From NCBI GenBank assembly GCA_003022925.1, contig PXRY01000046.1, forward strand, positions 10,053 through 50,457: a stretch of 40,405 nt of DNA, written 5' to 3'. Position 1 is the stretch's first letter. Each line of letters begins with the position of its first letter. The position numbers were made by a program, and so were the translations under genes. Below are positions 9,817 to 18,904 of the stretch, in pieces. Source of the DNA: Halobacteriales archaeon QS_8_65_32. Its GTDB lineage: Archaea > Halobacteriota > Halobacteria > Halobacteriales > Halococcaceae. The notes beneath the pieces were generated by a model, which worked only from the letters and a program-made list of their open reading frames with translations, did not search any database and was not told the DNA's origin.

Positions 9817-10575
9817 ATGACAGACGACACAGAACGCGGGCGTTCGGCGGAGCGAGTCAGCGAGTTGATCGACCGCGTCGGCGGACAGTCACCCTCCCGG
9901 CGGGCGGTCCTCGGGAAGACGGCGAAGGTCGGCGGTGCCGGATTGGCGCTTTCGGCCTTCGGGGCCGGTTCGGCCGCGGCCAAAAGCGGCATGGACGGCG
10001 ACGACAACGGCGACGGCGGGATGGACGACGACATGGACGGTGACGGCGAAGTCACCGACCTCGACATTCTCAACTTCGCGCTGACGCTTGAACAGCTGGA
10101 AGCGACGTACTACAACGAGTTCTTGGACGAGTACTCCGAGGAGGAAGTCGAGAGTTCGAGCGTCGCGAAGGTGCTGACCGGCGGCGGCAACGACCGGTAC
10201 ACGATCTACCAGAAGATCGAGACGGTCCGTGACCACGAGGAGACCCACGTCGAGACACTCACCCAAACGATCGAGGACCTCGGCGGGACGCCCGTCGAGC
10301 CGCTCTCGTACACGTTCCCCTACGAGTCGATCGAGGAGTTCGCCGCGCTTTCCGCACAGATCGAAGCGGTCGGCGTCTCCGCGTACGCGGGTGCCGCACC
10401 GCTGATCGAGAACGCAGACCTCATCCCACCCGCTCTCTCGATCCACTCGGTCGAAGCACGCCACACCGCGTACTTCAACGTACTCAACACGACGGACCCG
10501 TTCCCGAACGCTTTCGACCCGGCCCGCACGATGGAAGAAGTCCTCGAGATCGCGTCGGCGTTCATCGAGAGCTGA
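9817..10575 (+). CDS. Ferritin-like domain protein with Tat-type signal
   Basis: SRRAVLGKTAKVGGAGLALSAF signal; DLDILNFALTLEQLEATYYNEFL and HSVEARHTAYF ferritin-like motifs. Confidence 0.85.
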   Translation: MTDDTERGRSAERVSELIDRVGGQSPSRRAVLGKTAKVGGAGLALSAFGAGSAAAKSGMDGDDNGDGGMDDDMDGDGEVTDLDILNFALTLEQLEATYYNEFLDEYSEEEVESSSVAKVLTGGGNDRYTIYQKIETVRDHEETHVETLTQTIEDLGGTPVEPLSYTFPYESIEEFAALSAQIEAVGVSAYAGAAPLIENADLIPPALSIHSVEARHTAYFNVLNTTDPFPNAFDPARTMEEVLEIASAFIES

Positions 10576-10675
10576 GGGTTCGAACCCACGCGACACCGCT
10601 TTTTCGGCGCGCCCGCCGACCCGCGAGCGTGCCGTCCGCCGACACGCCGCCGGTGCGTCGGTGCGCCGGTCGGCG

Positions 10676-10703
10676 TGCCGGACCGTCGATCGACAGTCCG
10701 GCA
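10676..10703. repeat. Inverted repeat TGCCGGAC-N12-GTCCGGCA
   Basis: Perfect 8-bp arms in the spacer between convergent genes. Confidence 0.45.
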
Positions 10704-10804
10704 TGTCGATCGGCGTACCGGGTCGTAGCGGGGATCCGGTTTTCGTGACCGGGTTGTAGCGCTCGCGTCGCCGAACGCAGCGAGCGAGACGGGCCGAGCG
10801 ACGA

Positions 10805-10990
10805 TTAGATGAGGCGTTCTTCGATCGGTTCGTCGCCGTACCACGCTATGTAGACGTACACCACCAGCAGGAGCACGAACGCGGCCGCGAAGGCGTACAC
10901 CCCGTTCCAGGCGAACCACATCGCCGTGAGCACTGCCGCGACCGTGATAGTCCGCGACAGCAACTGCCCGAGCAGCGCGTTTACCGCCAT
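10805..10990 (-). CDS. Small two-TM membrane protein, 61 aa
   Basis: MAVNALLGQLLSRTITVAAVLTAMWFAWNGVYAFAAAFVLLLVVYVYIAWYGDEPIEERLI; hydrophobic with acidic tail. Confidence 0.65.
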   Translation of the reverse strand: MAVNALLGQLLSRTITVAAVLTAMWFAWNGVYAFAAAFVLLLVVYVYIAWYGDEPIEERLI

Positions 10991-11150
10991 CGGCTCGGGA
11001 TCCGGCGGGTGAGCGAGACCCAGGCCTGGGTCCGGGTCCGGGCGTCGACGAGCGATCCTGATGGACGGACCGCCGCCGATCGGGCCGGGCGGTTAGCCGC
11101 CGGACGCTCACCCTGGAGACGTCCGCTCGGATCCGTACCGAGGAAACGAG

Positions 11151-11522
11151 TCACTCTACGGACTCGACGAGTTCGACGACGTGGCCGTCGGGGTCCTCGA
11201 CGAAGGCGGTGCGAGCGCCCGCGGCCGGTTGGTCGGCCGGTTCCTGGACGACGCCGTGGTGGTCGATCCGCTCGAAGGCCTCGTCGACGCTCGAAACGCC
11301 GAGTGCGACGTGATCCCAGGCAGTGCCTTGCTCGAAGTCGGTCTCGCCCTCGGTTTCCGACAACTGGAGTTCGACGCCGTTGTCGGCGGCGACGTAGCGA
11401 TTCGTCGTTCGGCCGTCCTCGGTTTCGAACGACCACGACTCGCTAAAGCCCAGCTCCTCGGTGTAAAACTCCGCCGACCGTTCGGCGTCGGCGACGTTGA
11501 GGCAAGTGTGAATCAGGTCCAT
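11151..11522 (-). CDS. VOC/glyoxalase I family protein
   Basis: LIHTCLNVADAERSAEFYTEELGF; AWDHVALGVSSVDEAFERI; FVEDPDGHVVELVE. Confidence 0.9.
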   Translation of the reverse strand: MDLIHTCLNVADAERSAEFYTEELGFSESWSFETEDGRTTNRYVAADNGVELQLSETEGETDFEQGTAWDHVALGVSSVDEAFERIDHHGVVQEPADQPAAGARTAFVEDPDGHVVELVESVE

Positions 11523-11885
11523 GCCATCCTTGCGGTCGGGCCGATCATAAAGGGTTGCGTGGCTAGGTAAGTAGAGGTTAGTGCAGCGATTCGACGAGCG
11601 CGGGTCGCTGAGACCGTTTCGGAAGCCTCCGGTTCACGGGCGCGCCGCGTCCGGTAGCTCTCCCATTGCCCGACTCGGGGGCCTCGCGGCCCTCGTCGTC
11701 GATCGACTACCGCCGGACGGCGAGCCCCGATCGTCCAGCATCCGGGTCGGCTCGATCGCTTCCCGTCTCGGACACCGGCGCCCGACCACCGCTTCGGTCC
11801 GACCCGGATGCAGTCGTCCGGTCGAAACGCAACGAGGGCGCGCCGGTCAGTTCTCGAATCACCCACGAAGCTTATACCTGAGGCG

Positions 11886-12179
11886 ATGAACATCCAGGTA
11901 GTAGATCACATGTCCCGCAGCGAATCGGTCCCCACCTCCAAACGGCTCCGTCTCCGCGGCCGGCGGCCGCCGATCACCCCCGACGGTGCCGCGCTCGACG
12001 AACTGGCCGAGTGCCTCGACGGCGATGCTGGCGACACCGACGACACCGACCGCGTCGACGCGGTCGAACTCGAACTCGACGGCGCGAGTGCCGAGGAGGC
12101 CTTAGAAGCGCTTCAGGAACTCGTCGACGCCGGCTACGACGTCAGCGTGCGCGATCTCGTCGTCGAACTCAAACAGTAA
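11886..12179 (+). CDS. Haloarchaeal conserved hypothetical (start may be 11910)
   Basis: Acidic ORF with coding-like composition; starts MNIQVVDHMSRSESVPTSKRLRLRGRRPPITPDG. Confidence 0.6.
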   Translation: MNIQVVDHMSRSESVPTSKRLRLRGRRPPITPDGAALDELAECLDGDAGDTDDTDRVDAVELELDGASAEEALEALQELVDAGYDVSVRDLVVELKQ

Positions 12180-12309
12180 ACGGCCGTACGACGCGTCGGC
12201 TCGCTCGCTTCCGATCGCTGGTTTTCTCACTCGTTTCCCGTTTTCGCTTCACCTACTCACATCGCGCCGCGTCGTGCGATGCCGTGTCGCATCGTGTCGG
12301 GCGGGTTTA

Positions 12310-12331
12310 TGTCCTTTCGCGACCAAGGACA
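12310..12331. promoter_or_regulatory. Inverted repeat overlapping the promoter/start region of the UDG-like gene
   Basis: TGTCCTT-N8-AAGGACA, next to TTTATG and ending 3 nt before GTG 12335. Confidence 0.4.
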
Positions 12332-12334
12332 CAT

Positions 12335-12976
12335 GTGGAAAACGTCACCGACCGCGTGAGCAATCCCTTCGGCATATCCCCGCCCTGCGACCGGTTCGTC
12401 CCCGGCTACGGCGACGCCAACGCCGATTTCCACGTCGTCGGCGACCATCCCGGTAGCTACGGCGGAGCGGACAGTGGCATTCCGTTCACGAGCGAGGTGG
12501 GCCGACGACTCCAGAACGCACTCGCCGCGGCCGACCTGCTCGAAAGCGTCGGCGAGCGGCCGGTGGCCGGGAACTCCTTCCTCTCGTATTTACACATGTG
12601 CGTGCCCGACGACGGGGACGAGAGAGGGGAACCGACGACCGCCGACTACGACGCGATGGAGCGTTTCTTCGACGCCGAGGTGCGCGCCATCGCCGCCCAC
12701 GTCCTTCTGCCGGTCGGCGAGCGCGCGACCCGCCACGTGATCGAGACCTACACCGCCCGGTCGGGCAAGATCGACCTCGACATGGACGTGCTGCACGCGA
12801 GCGAGGTGCTCGGGACCGGCTGGCTGGTCTACCCGATCGCCGATCCGGGCGAGTGGACCGACGAGGACGAACAGCGACTCGTCGAAGCGCTCGCGCGACT
12901 CCAGGCGACGGATTTCCGGCGCGAGGTCGATCTCGGACGTTTCCTCGGCGGGGACGAACCCTACTTCGTGCGGTGA
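12335..12976 (+). CDS. Uracil-DNA glycosylase superfamily protein
   Basis: GTG start; NPFGISPPCDRFVPGYGDANADFHVVGDHPG; GNSFLSYLHMCVPD. Confidence 0.75.
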   Translation: MENVTDRVSNPFGISPPCDRFVPGYGDANADFHVVGDHPGSYGGADSGIPFTSEVGRRLQNALAAADLLESVGERPVAGNSFLSYLHMCVPDDGDERGEPTTADYDAMERFFDAEVRAIAAHVLLPVGERATRHVIETYTARSGKIDLDMDVLHASEVLGTGWLVYPIADPGEWTDEDEQRLVEALARLQATDFRREVDLGRFLGGDEPYFVR

Positions 12977-13046
12977 TCGGTCGGTTTCCGCGCGTGCGTG
13001 CGGCTTCGCCACTACTGGAACGCAGAACGCCGGCCTCAGTCGGCGT

Positions 13047-13320
13047 TCAGGCCTCGCCGTAGACCGGGACGGCCGCGCCATTCGTGACGCTCGCCGCGTC
13101 GTACACAAGAACAGGACTACGTCCGCGATCTCGGCGGGCGTGGGCCACGATCCGAAGTCGCCGTCGGGGATCATCTCGCGATTGGCCGGCGTGTCGATCA
13201 GCTTCGGCATGATCGCGTTCGCTCGAATAGCGCCCGAATTTTCGGCGGCGATCGTTTCAGTGAGCAGGCGTACGCCTGCCTCCGAGATGCGATAGGGATC
13301 GTCGCCCTCGCCGCCCGAAA
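13047..13320 (-). pseudogene. 3' remnant of a short-chain dehydrogenase (SDR), 5'-truncated and frameshifted
   Basis: Reverse strand: SGGEGDDPYRISEAGVRLLTETIAAENSGAIRANAIMPKLIDTPANREMIPDGDFGSWPTPAEIADVVLFLC, then frame change to YDAASVTNGAAVPVYGEA-stop. Confidence 0.8.
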
Positions 13321-13487
13321 CACGTTTTCCGGCGCGCTCGTGTCGCGCTCTGACAACCCTTCGGCCGTCGTCGTGGCCGGAACACGGTGTGTGTACGACG
13401 GTCGAACGAACCGACAGAAAGGCTCGCTCGGGTCGTCAGTTGATCTATTCGAAATCCGTGGTTAGGTATTATTACGGATGAAACCCA

Positions 13488-13501
13488 AAAGCATTTATTA
13501 A
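13488..13501 (+). promoter_or_regulatory. Putative BRE/TATA (AAAAGCATTTATTA) for the epimerase gene, consistent with a leaderless transcript
   Basis: AT-rich box about 25-30 nt upstream of ATG 13525. Confidence 0.5.
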
Positions 13502-13524
13502 TAGAACTGTCAGCGTGAATTATA

Positions 13525-14580
13525 ATGCAACCTGATCGCGTTGCTTTGTTCGGTGGCGCTGGCTTCATCGGCTCGCATCTCACCGAGCGCCTCCTCGACG
13601 ACGGGTACCGTCTCACCGTCGTCGACGTGGATTCGGAAAAGATCGACGGCTTCCTCTCACACGACCGGCTCGACTTTTACGAACTCGACATCCGCGAGGC
13701 CGAGGACGAAACGGTAGAGGAGATCGTCGACGCATCGGATGTCGTGGTTGACCTCATCGCGTACGCGAACCCCAAACAGTACGTGGACATGCCCATAGAG
13801 GTCGTTCACCTCAATTACGATCAGAACCTGAAGTTAGTCGAGGACTGCGTCGAAAGCGACACGCGGTTGATCCAGTTTTCGACCTCGGAAGTCTACGGCA
13901 AGATGGGCGGTCGCCAGGGCGACGCGAGGGTGTTCAGCGAGGACTCTTCCGATCTAATCATGGGCCCCGTCGAGAACCACCGTTGGATCTACGCGACGGC
14001 CAAACAGCTCTTAGAACGGATGGTCCACGCCCATGGCATCGAGAACGATCTGGACTGGACGGTCGTTCGGCCGTTCAATTTCATCGGCCGGGAGATGGAT
14101 TACCTCATCGAGGAACCGGACGCCGGAACCCCGCGCGTGTTCGCGAGTTTCATGTCCGCGCTGTTGTACGACCACCCGATGTACCTCGTCGACGGCGGCG
14201 AGAACCGGCGGACGTTCACCCACATCTCCGACGCGATCGACGCGGTGGTCTCGATTCTCGAACACGAGGAACGGTACAACCGCGAGGTCGTCAACGTCGG
14301 TACGCCGGGCAATGAGACTACCATCCATGACTTCGCATACCTGATGCGCAATGTCTACGAAGAGCTGAGTCCCACGGGAGATCTCCCGGCGATCGAGGCG
14401 GTTTCGAGCGAGGAGTTCTACGGCGAAGGCTACGAGGACTGCGAACGGCGCATCCCCGACGCCGAGAAACTCGAAGCGGCCGGCTGGGACCCTCAGTACG
14501 ACCTTCGGGAGACGCTCGAAGAGGCCATGTCCTACTACATCGACAGATACGAGCGAGCCGAACCGATCTCGCTCGACTGA
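13525..14580 (+). CDS. NAD-dependent epimerase/dehydratase, resembling the ArnA decarboxylase (UDP-glucuronate) clade
   Basis: ALFGGAGFIGSHLTERLL Rossmann motif; YATAKQ (YxxxK); VRPFNFIGREMDYL; VDGGENRRTFTHISDAIDAV. Confidence 0.85.
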   Translation: MQPDRVALFGGAGFIGSHLTERLLDDGYRLTVVDVDSEKIDGFLSHDRLDFYELDIREAEDETVEEIVDASDVVVDLIAYANPKQYVDMPIEVVHLNYDQNLKLVEDCVESDTRLIQFSTSEVYGKMGGRQGDARVFSEDSSDLIMGPVENHRWIYATAKQLLERMVHAHGIENDLDWTVVRPFNFIGREMDYLIEEPDAGTPRVFASFMSALLYDHPMYLVDGGENRRTFTHISDAIDAVVSILEHEERYNREVVNVGTPGNETTIHDFAYLMRNVYEELSPTGDLPAIEAVSSEEFYGEGYEDCERRIPDAEKLEAAGWDPQYDLRETLEEAMSYYIDRYERAEPISLD

Positions 14581-14750
14581 TCGGTCCCGCGGGTTCGGCT
14601 CGTCAAGCGCGGGTCCCGATCTCCGAATTCTCGAACGTTCGGCCGTGTTCGACGGACTATCGATCTCGAAGCGCTGGCACCCGATCCCGACCGCTCCCCG
14701 ACGACACCGCGTATCGAAGGCGTTTTGCCCCGTTCTGCCCCAGCTTGTGT

Positions 14751-15179
14751 ATGAACGGCGGCGGCAGCGCGGATATGACCCTCGCGTTCGAACTCGACGC
14801 GCTCGAGACGCTCGCGGAACCCTCCCGCGTGTTCGACGACGCGCGCGGGTGGAGCCAGTACGTCGGCGTCGTCAGCGAGAAACCCACCTACGTCGTCACG
14901 AACTTTACGCGCAAGAACCGTATTCGCCAGGACTTCTTCTCCGGGCCGCGCGGGAAAGCGGAGAGCCTGGAAAACGTCAAAGCCCAGTTCGAGACCGATC
15001 GACACGTCTTCGTCGGCGTGAGCGACGAGGACGAAGCGCTCGCCGACGAAGCCGGCTGGGAGTTCCTGCCGGTCGAAACCGCCGCCGAAGCTGCCGGCTG
15101 GACGGTCGCCGACGAGGCGGACGACGCCGAATCCGATCCTGGAATCGAGTCCGAAGATACCCGCGACGACTGGCCCTGA
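14751..15179 (+). CDS. Haloarchaeal conserved protein (DUF7124-like); exact start uncertain
   Basis: MTLAFELDALETLAEPSRVFDDARGWSQYVGVVSEKPTYVVTNFTRKNRIRQDFF. Confidence 0.65.
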   Translation: MNGGGSADMTLAFELDALETLAEPSRVFDDARGWSQYVGVVSEKPTYVVTNFTRKNRIRQDFFSGPRGKAESLENVKAQFETDRHVFVGVSDEDEALADEAGWEFLPVETAAEAAGWTVADEADDAESDPGIESEDTRDDWP

Positions 15180-15341
15180 GGCCCCTGAGCCGATCGCGTC
15201 CGCGCTTCCTTCTTCGAGTTTTCAATTCTTTCCGTGAGCGCTTGATCCGCGTTCTCCGGTTCGCTCGCGTTTGGTTGACGCCGACCAGGTCCGGACCCCA
15301 CGACGACAACCGTTTTGAGCTACCCGGTCCTCGGCCGTAGC

Positions 15342-15590
15342 ATGACCGACGAGCGCGTGAACGTCGAGGCCGAAGTCGAGATCGAAGTCGATTCTAACGA
15401 ACTGGAGATCGAGGTCGGCGAAACCGAAACCGCCGAAGCGGAACTCCAGACCGACGGCCTCGAAATCGAGATCGAAGCCGAGATCGAAATCGAAGGCGAG
15501 AACGAAGCCAATCACCGAGAACACGACGAAGACAACGACGCCGACGACGGGACCGATGGCGACAGCGAAACTAACGCCGGCGACGAGTAA
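15342..15590 (+). CDS. Low-complexity, highly acidic small protein with alternating Glu/Ile-Val pattern
   Basis: MTDERVNVEAEVEIEVDSNELEIEVGETETAEAELQTDGLEIEIEAEIEIEGENE... Confidence 0.55.
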   Translation: MTDERVNVEAEVEIEVDSNELEIEVGETETAEAELQTDGLEIEIEAEIEIEGENEANHREHDEDNDADDGTDGDSETNAGDE

Positions 15591-15640
15591 CGACGCCGAT
15601 CGATCGCCGAAGCTTTGAGCGACCGGCTTCTATAACTGCT

Positions 15641-16171
15641 ATGGCAGAGCCACGCGTCCCGGGCAGCCGCGAGTCGTCGGTTTCGCTCCCGTGCGGCGAA
15701 CGGATCGACGTTCGCGACCTCGACATGGGGATGCGCGAGTTCGCCTGTTCGTGTGGCGACGATCACGCCATCGTCGTCGACGTCCACCCGCCGGGTCGCT
15801 TCGTCCCCGAAGCCCTCGTCTCGCTGCTGCGCGAGACGATCGACACCGAAAGCGGCGAGCAGTTCGGGACGATACACCTCATGGGAATGGTCGCCGAGGA
15901 GTTCCCCGAGGAGGTGGTCTCGAAGGACGTCTCGGAGAACGGGTCGGTGGGGTACGCGCTCGTCTGGGTGGCCGAATTCGACGCTCGGCGGCTTCACGAG
16001 GTGGTCGTCGAGTTGATCGTCGAACTCATGGACCACGCGATCAGCCACGCCGACAATGACGAGGCGATCTCCTCGTTCGAACAGCAGATGCTTGAGTTCG
16101 ACGTAAGCGAGTTCGTGACACAGTACCGGCGCGAACGCGACTTTCAGGGTCCGGCCGATGGGCCGGTCTGA
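15641..16171 (+). CDS. DUF5815-like haloarchaeal protein
   Basis: MAEPRVPGSRESSVSLPCGERIDVRDLDMGMREFACSCGDDHAIVVDVHPPGRFVPE. Confidence 0.75.
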   Translation: MAEPRVPGSRESSVSLPCGERIDVRDLDMGMREFACSCGDDHAIVVDVHPPGRFVPEALVSLLRETIDTESGEQFGTIHLMGMVAEEFPEEVVSKDVSENGSVGYALVWVAEFDARRLHEVVVELIVELMDHAISHADNDEAISSFEQQMLEFDVSEFVTQYRRERDFQGPADGPV

Positions 16172-16437
16172 GATCCGCCAATCAACCGGCCGGTCGCGAC
16201 GAACGAGCAGTGACTCGGCGACGACGGTTGCAGACCGACCGCGATCGATCGGCTCGACCGTTATCGGCGACACCGACTCCGTTTCGCCGTCGAACGACGA
16301 CGCATCGGTGTCGTTCGTCGTCGAGCGTCCGACGAACGGACGGCGATAGATCGGAGTTCCCTCCGCCGGTTTCGGTCGCACGCGCGTCCGACAGTCGTCT
16401 GACACCGTGTTATATGCATGGAGCGTATAGACATGGT

Positions 16438-16665
16438 ATGCGCTTACGCCGGGGTGAGTTCGAGCGCATCCGATCGGTGTTAGCCGACGCCGACCCGGAC
16501 GAGCCCCTGACGGCGCGCGAAATCCTCGATCTCCTGGCCGAACACGGCGAGGAGTTCGACAGCGCCCACCGTGTCGCTACCGTACTGGGCCGACGGGCCG
16601 ACGACGGGGAGATCGAAGTCATCAGGGACCAACCCTATCGCTACCGGCTGGTCGATCTCCCCTAA
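16438..16665 (+). CDS. Small winged-helix-like hypothetical protein
   Basis: LTAREILDLLAEHGEEFDSAHRVATVLGRRADDGEIEVIRDQPYRYRL; TATA-like GTTATATGC upstream. Confidence 0.65.
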   Translation: MRLRRGEFERIRSVLADADPDEPLTAREILDLLAEHGEEFDSAHRVATVLGRRADDGEIEVIRDQPYRYRLVDLP

Positions 16666-16795
16666 CACGGACGCCCGTAGTCCGTTTCGCGCCCGCGCCG
16701 TGGTGTCGGGCCACGTCGAGATGACGGCCCGTGCTTCCATCGCTGTTCGTCGGTTTGTCTGGCTCGTCGTTCCTAAAACGCCGTGAAGAGGCCTC

Positions 16796-17599
16796 TTATC
16801 GGTTTGCCTCGAACCACTCGGCGGCGAAGTCGACCAGCTCGCGCTGACTCATCAGCTTCGCCGTCGCCGCGCCGACCCGTCCCTTCCGAACGCCGATCCG
16901 GCGCTCGAAGTCCGCGCCCAGTTCGGCGAAGTCGTCAGTGTTTCTCTCGACGGTCTCGTAGGTGGTCCAGATCCGCTCGCCGTCGTCGAGGATCGGCCCG
17001 CCGTTTTCGATCACCTCCTTCGGGACCTCGGCCCGATGTTCAGCGAGGTGTAAGGAGGTGCTCGCGTCGTGGCCGACGCCGAGCAACAAGACGTCGCCGT
17101 CGAGATCGTAGACGCGCGCCAGCGGCGAGCGTTCGCCCAACCCGTCGTCGAGCGCGTGGTCAGCGACGACTGCCTCGGCGTCCGCGCCCCACGCCGCGAA
17201 CGAAACCGCAGGGTGAGTGCTCCGGTGCGCTCCTGGATACCCTCGGAAGGTCTCGGGAACCGCACCGACACCCCGCGTCGGCGTGATCGCCGGTCGGTAC
17301 GCCGGCATCGTCTCGCGGATCCGCTCGATCCATCCGTCGGGGACCGGTGGGTTCTCCCACCCCGCCGGATCGCTCGCGCCGGTATGGGTCGGCACGACGA
17401 GGGTTCCGTCGTCGGTCACGGCCTCCTGCAAGGCGTCGACGACCGCCGGCGATCCACCGGAAACCCAGCCGAGCGCGCTCAGCGACGAGTGGACCAACAA
17501 CGCGTCGCCCGCCTCGACGCCGAGTTCGCGGAGGTCGGCGACGAGCGAGGCTACCGTGACCGGCTCGTCGACCCGCTCGATGGCGTCCGCTTCGCTCAT
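16796..17599 (-). CDS. AAC(3)-family N-acetyltransferase
   Basis: GDALLVHSSLSALGWVSGGSPAVVDALQEAVTDDGTLVVPTHTG; GVGHDASTSLHLAEHRA. Confidence 0.9.
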   Translation of the reverse strand: MSEADAIERVDEPVTVASLVADLRELGVEAGDALLVHSSLSALGWVSGGSPAVVDALQEAVTDDGTLVVPTHTGASDPAGWENPPVPDGWIERIRETMPAYRPAITPTRGVGAVPETFRGYPGAHRSTHPAVSFAAWGADAEAVVADHALDDGLGERSPLARVYDLDGDVLLLGVGHDASTSLHLAEHRAEVPKEVIENGGPILDDGERIWTTYETVERNTDDFAELGADFERRIGVRKGRVGAATAKLMSQRELVDFAAEWFEANR

Positions 17600-17684
17600 A
17601 TATCGGCGTGGTGAACGGGACGGGAATACCTGCCGGAACGATTCGAGCGGTCGCATGGAGCGAGCGCGCCGGTCGGAAGAAGGC

Positions 17685-18758
17685 TCAGACGAACGCGATC
17701 GATTCTCGATCGGGGTCGATCCGCACCTCGCCGCCGATCGGGAGGGATATCCGGGGATCGGTGTGGCCGAAGTCCACATTGAAGACCGCTACCGCGTCGG
17801 AGTCGTACTCGCGTAACTGTTCGACGACCGTATCCCGTATCGCCTCGCGGTAGGTCTCGAACTCGACCTCTCGGTCCGTGTCCGGCGAGAACGCCCGCGG
17901 TCGGCCGACGAGCACGCCGTCGAAGCGTTCGAGCAGTCCTCGCTCGCCCATCGCGCGAAGCGTGTAGCCGACATCGGCCGTGGAGGGCAGTTCCTCGGAC
18001 GTTTCGAGCGCGAGCACCGCGCCGTCGAGTTCCTCAGAATCGGGGAGATACCGCGACGCCTGGAGCTGCCAGCTCACGATCGCGTAACAGCCACCCCACA
18101 GGCGGCCCTCGATGGGTTCCCCGTTCGATTCGTCGGTCCCGGAGCCGTCACTCGATCCATTAGTACTACTCTCGCCGACCCACCAGTTCTAGCCGTCGTT
18201 CGCGCACCACTCGCGGGCCTCGCCCGACTCGAAGTCGTACCAGCCGTCCGACCACTCTTCGGCAGGATGGATCTCGCTGACTCGCTCCTCGAAGAAGGCC
18301 TGCCGGAGGTAGCGTTCGGTGTAGGGGTGGATCTCCCGGTCGACCGCGAGCGTCGGCATTGCGGCCGCGCCGTAGCTCACGATCCCGCGGTTCCAGAGGA
18401 AGAGCCGGAAGTTGTCATTGTCGCTGTAGCCGAAAAATCGTGTGGGGTTCTCGGCCAAGACCTCGGGGTCGAGGTGTTTCAGAACTCGCAGTTGATCGTC
18501 GCCGCCGGTAACGGCCATCACGCCCCCGACCTCGGGGTCGCGAAACGCTTTCATCAGATCCGCGGCGCGTTCTTCGGGATGGGCGTACAGCCACTCGGGG
18601 TCGCGGCGAGCGGTGTCGAAGACGACCGGATCGAGATCGAAGCCCTCGCGAAGGCGATCGAGGGCGATCTCTAAGGGTTCGTCGCTGGTGGCCGTTGACG
18701 GCGCGACGATCGCGATCCGGTCGCCGGGATCGAGCGGCGGCGGGTGAACGGTCTCCAT
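17685..18758 (-). pseudogene. LD-carboxypeptidase-like protein (peptidase S66 family), interrupted by one in-frame TAG
   Basis: ORFs 18189-18758 and 17685-18077 share one frame (offset 504 nt). Readthrough gives ...REWCANDG[TAG]NWWVGESS...IEGRLWGGCYAIVSWQLQ.... S66 Ser (GYSDND), Glu (LALETSEE) and His (FGHTDP) motifs are all present. Confidence 0.8.
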
Positions 18759-18828
18759 GCCCTCCGGTGCGCTCGAAGCGGCCTAACCCTCACGACCGTT
18801 CGGGGCTCCGACCAGTAGTTTAAATTTC

Positions 18829-18842
18829 GAATTTCGAAATTC
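18829..18842. promoter_or_regulatory. AT-rich perfect palindrome GAATTTCGAAATTC in the divergent LdcA/carB intergenic region
   Basis: 14-bp self-complementary, embedded in TTTAAATTTCGAATTTCGAAATTCGG. Confidence 0.45.
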
Positions 18843-18904
18843 GGCTTCGCGTATCGTAGCGTATCGTCGGGTTTATGGCGAGGTGCGTACGACCGGCGGA
18901 CGAC

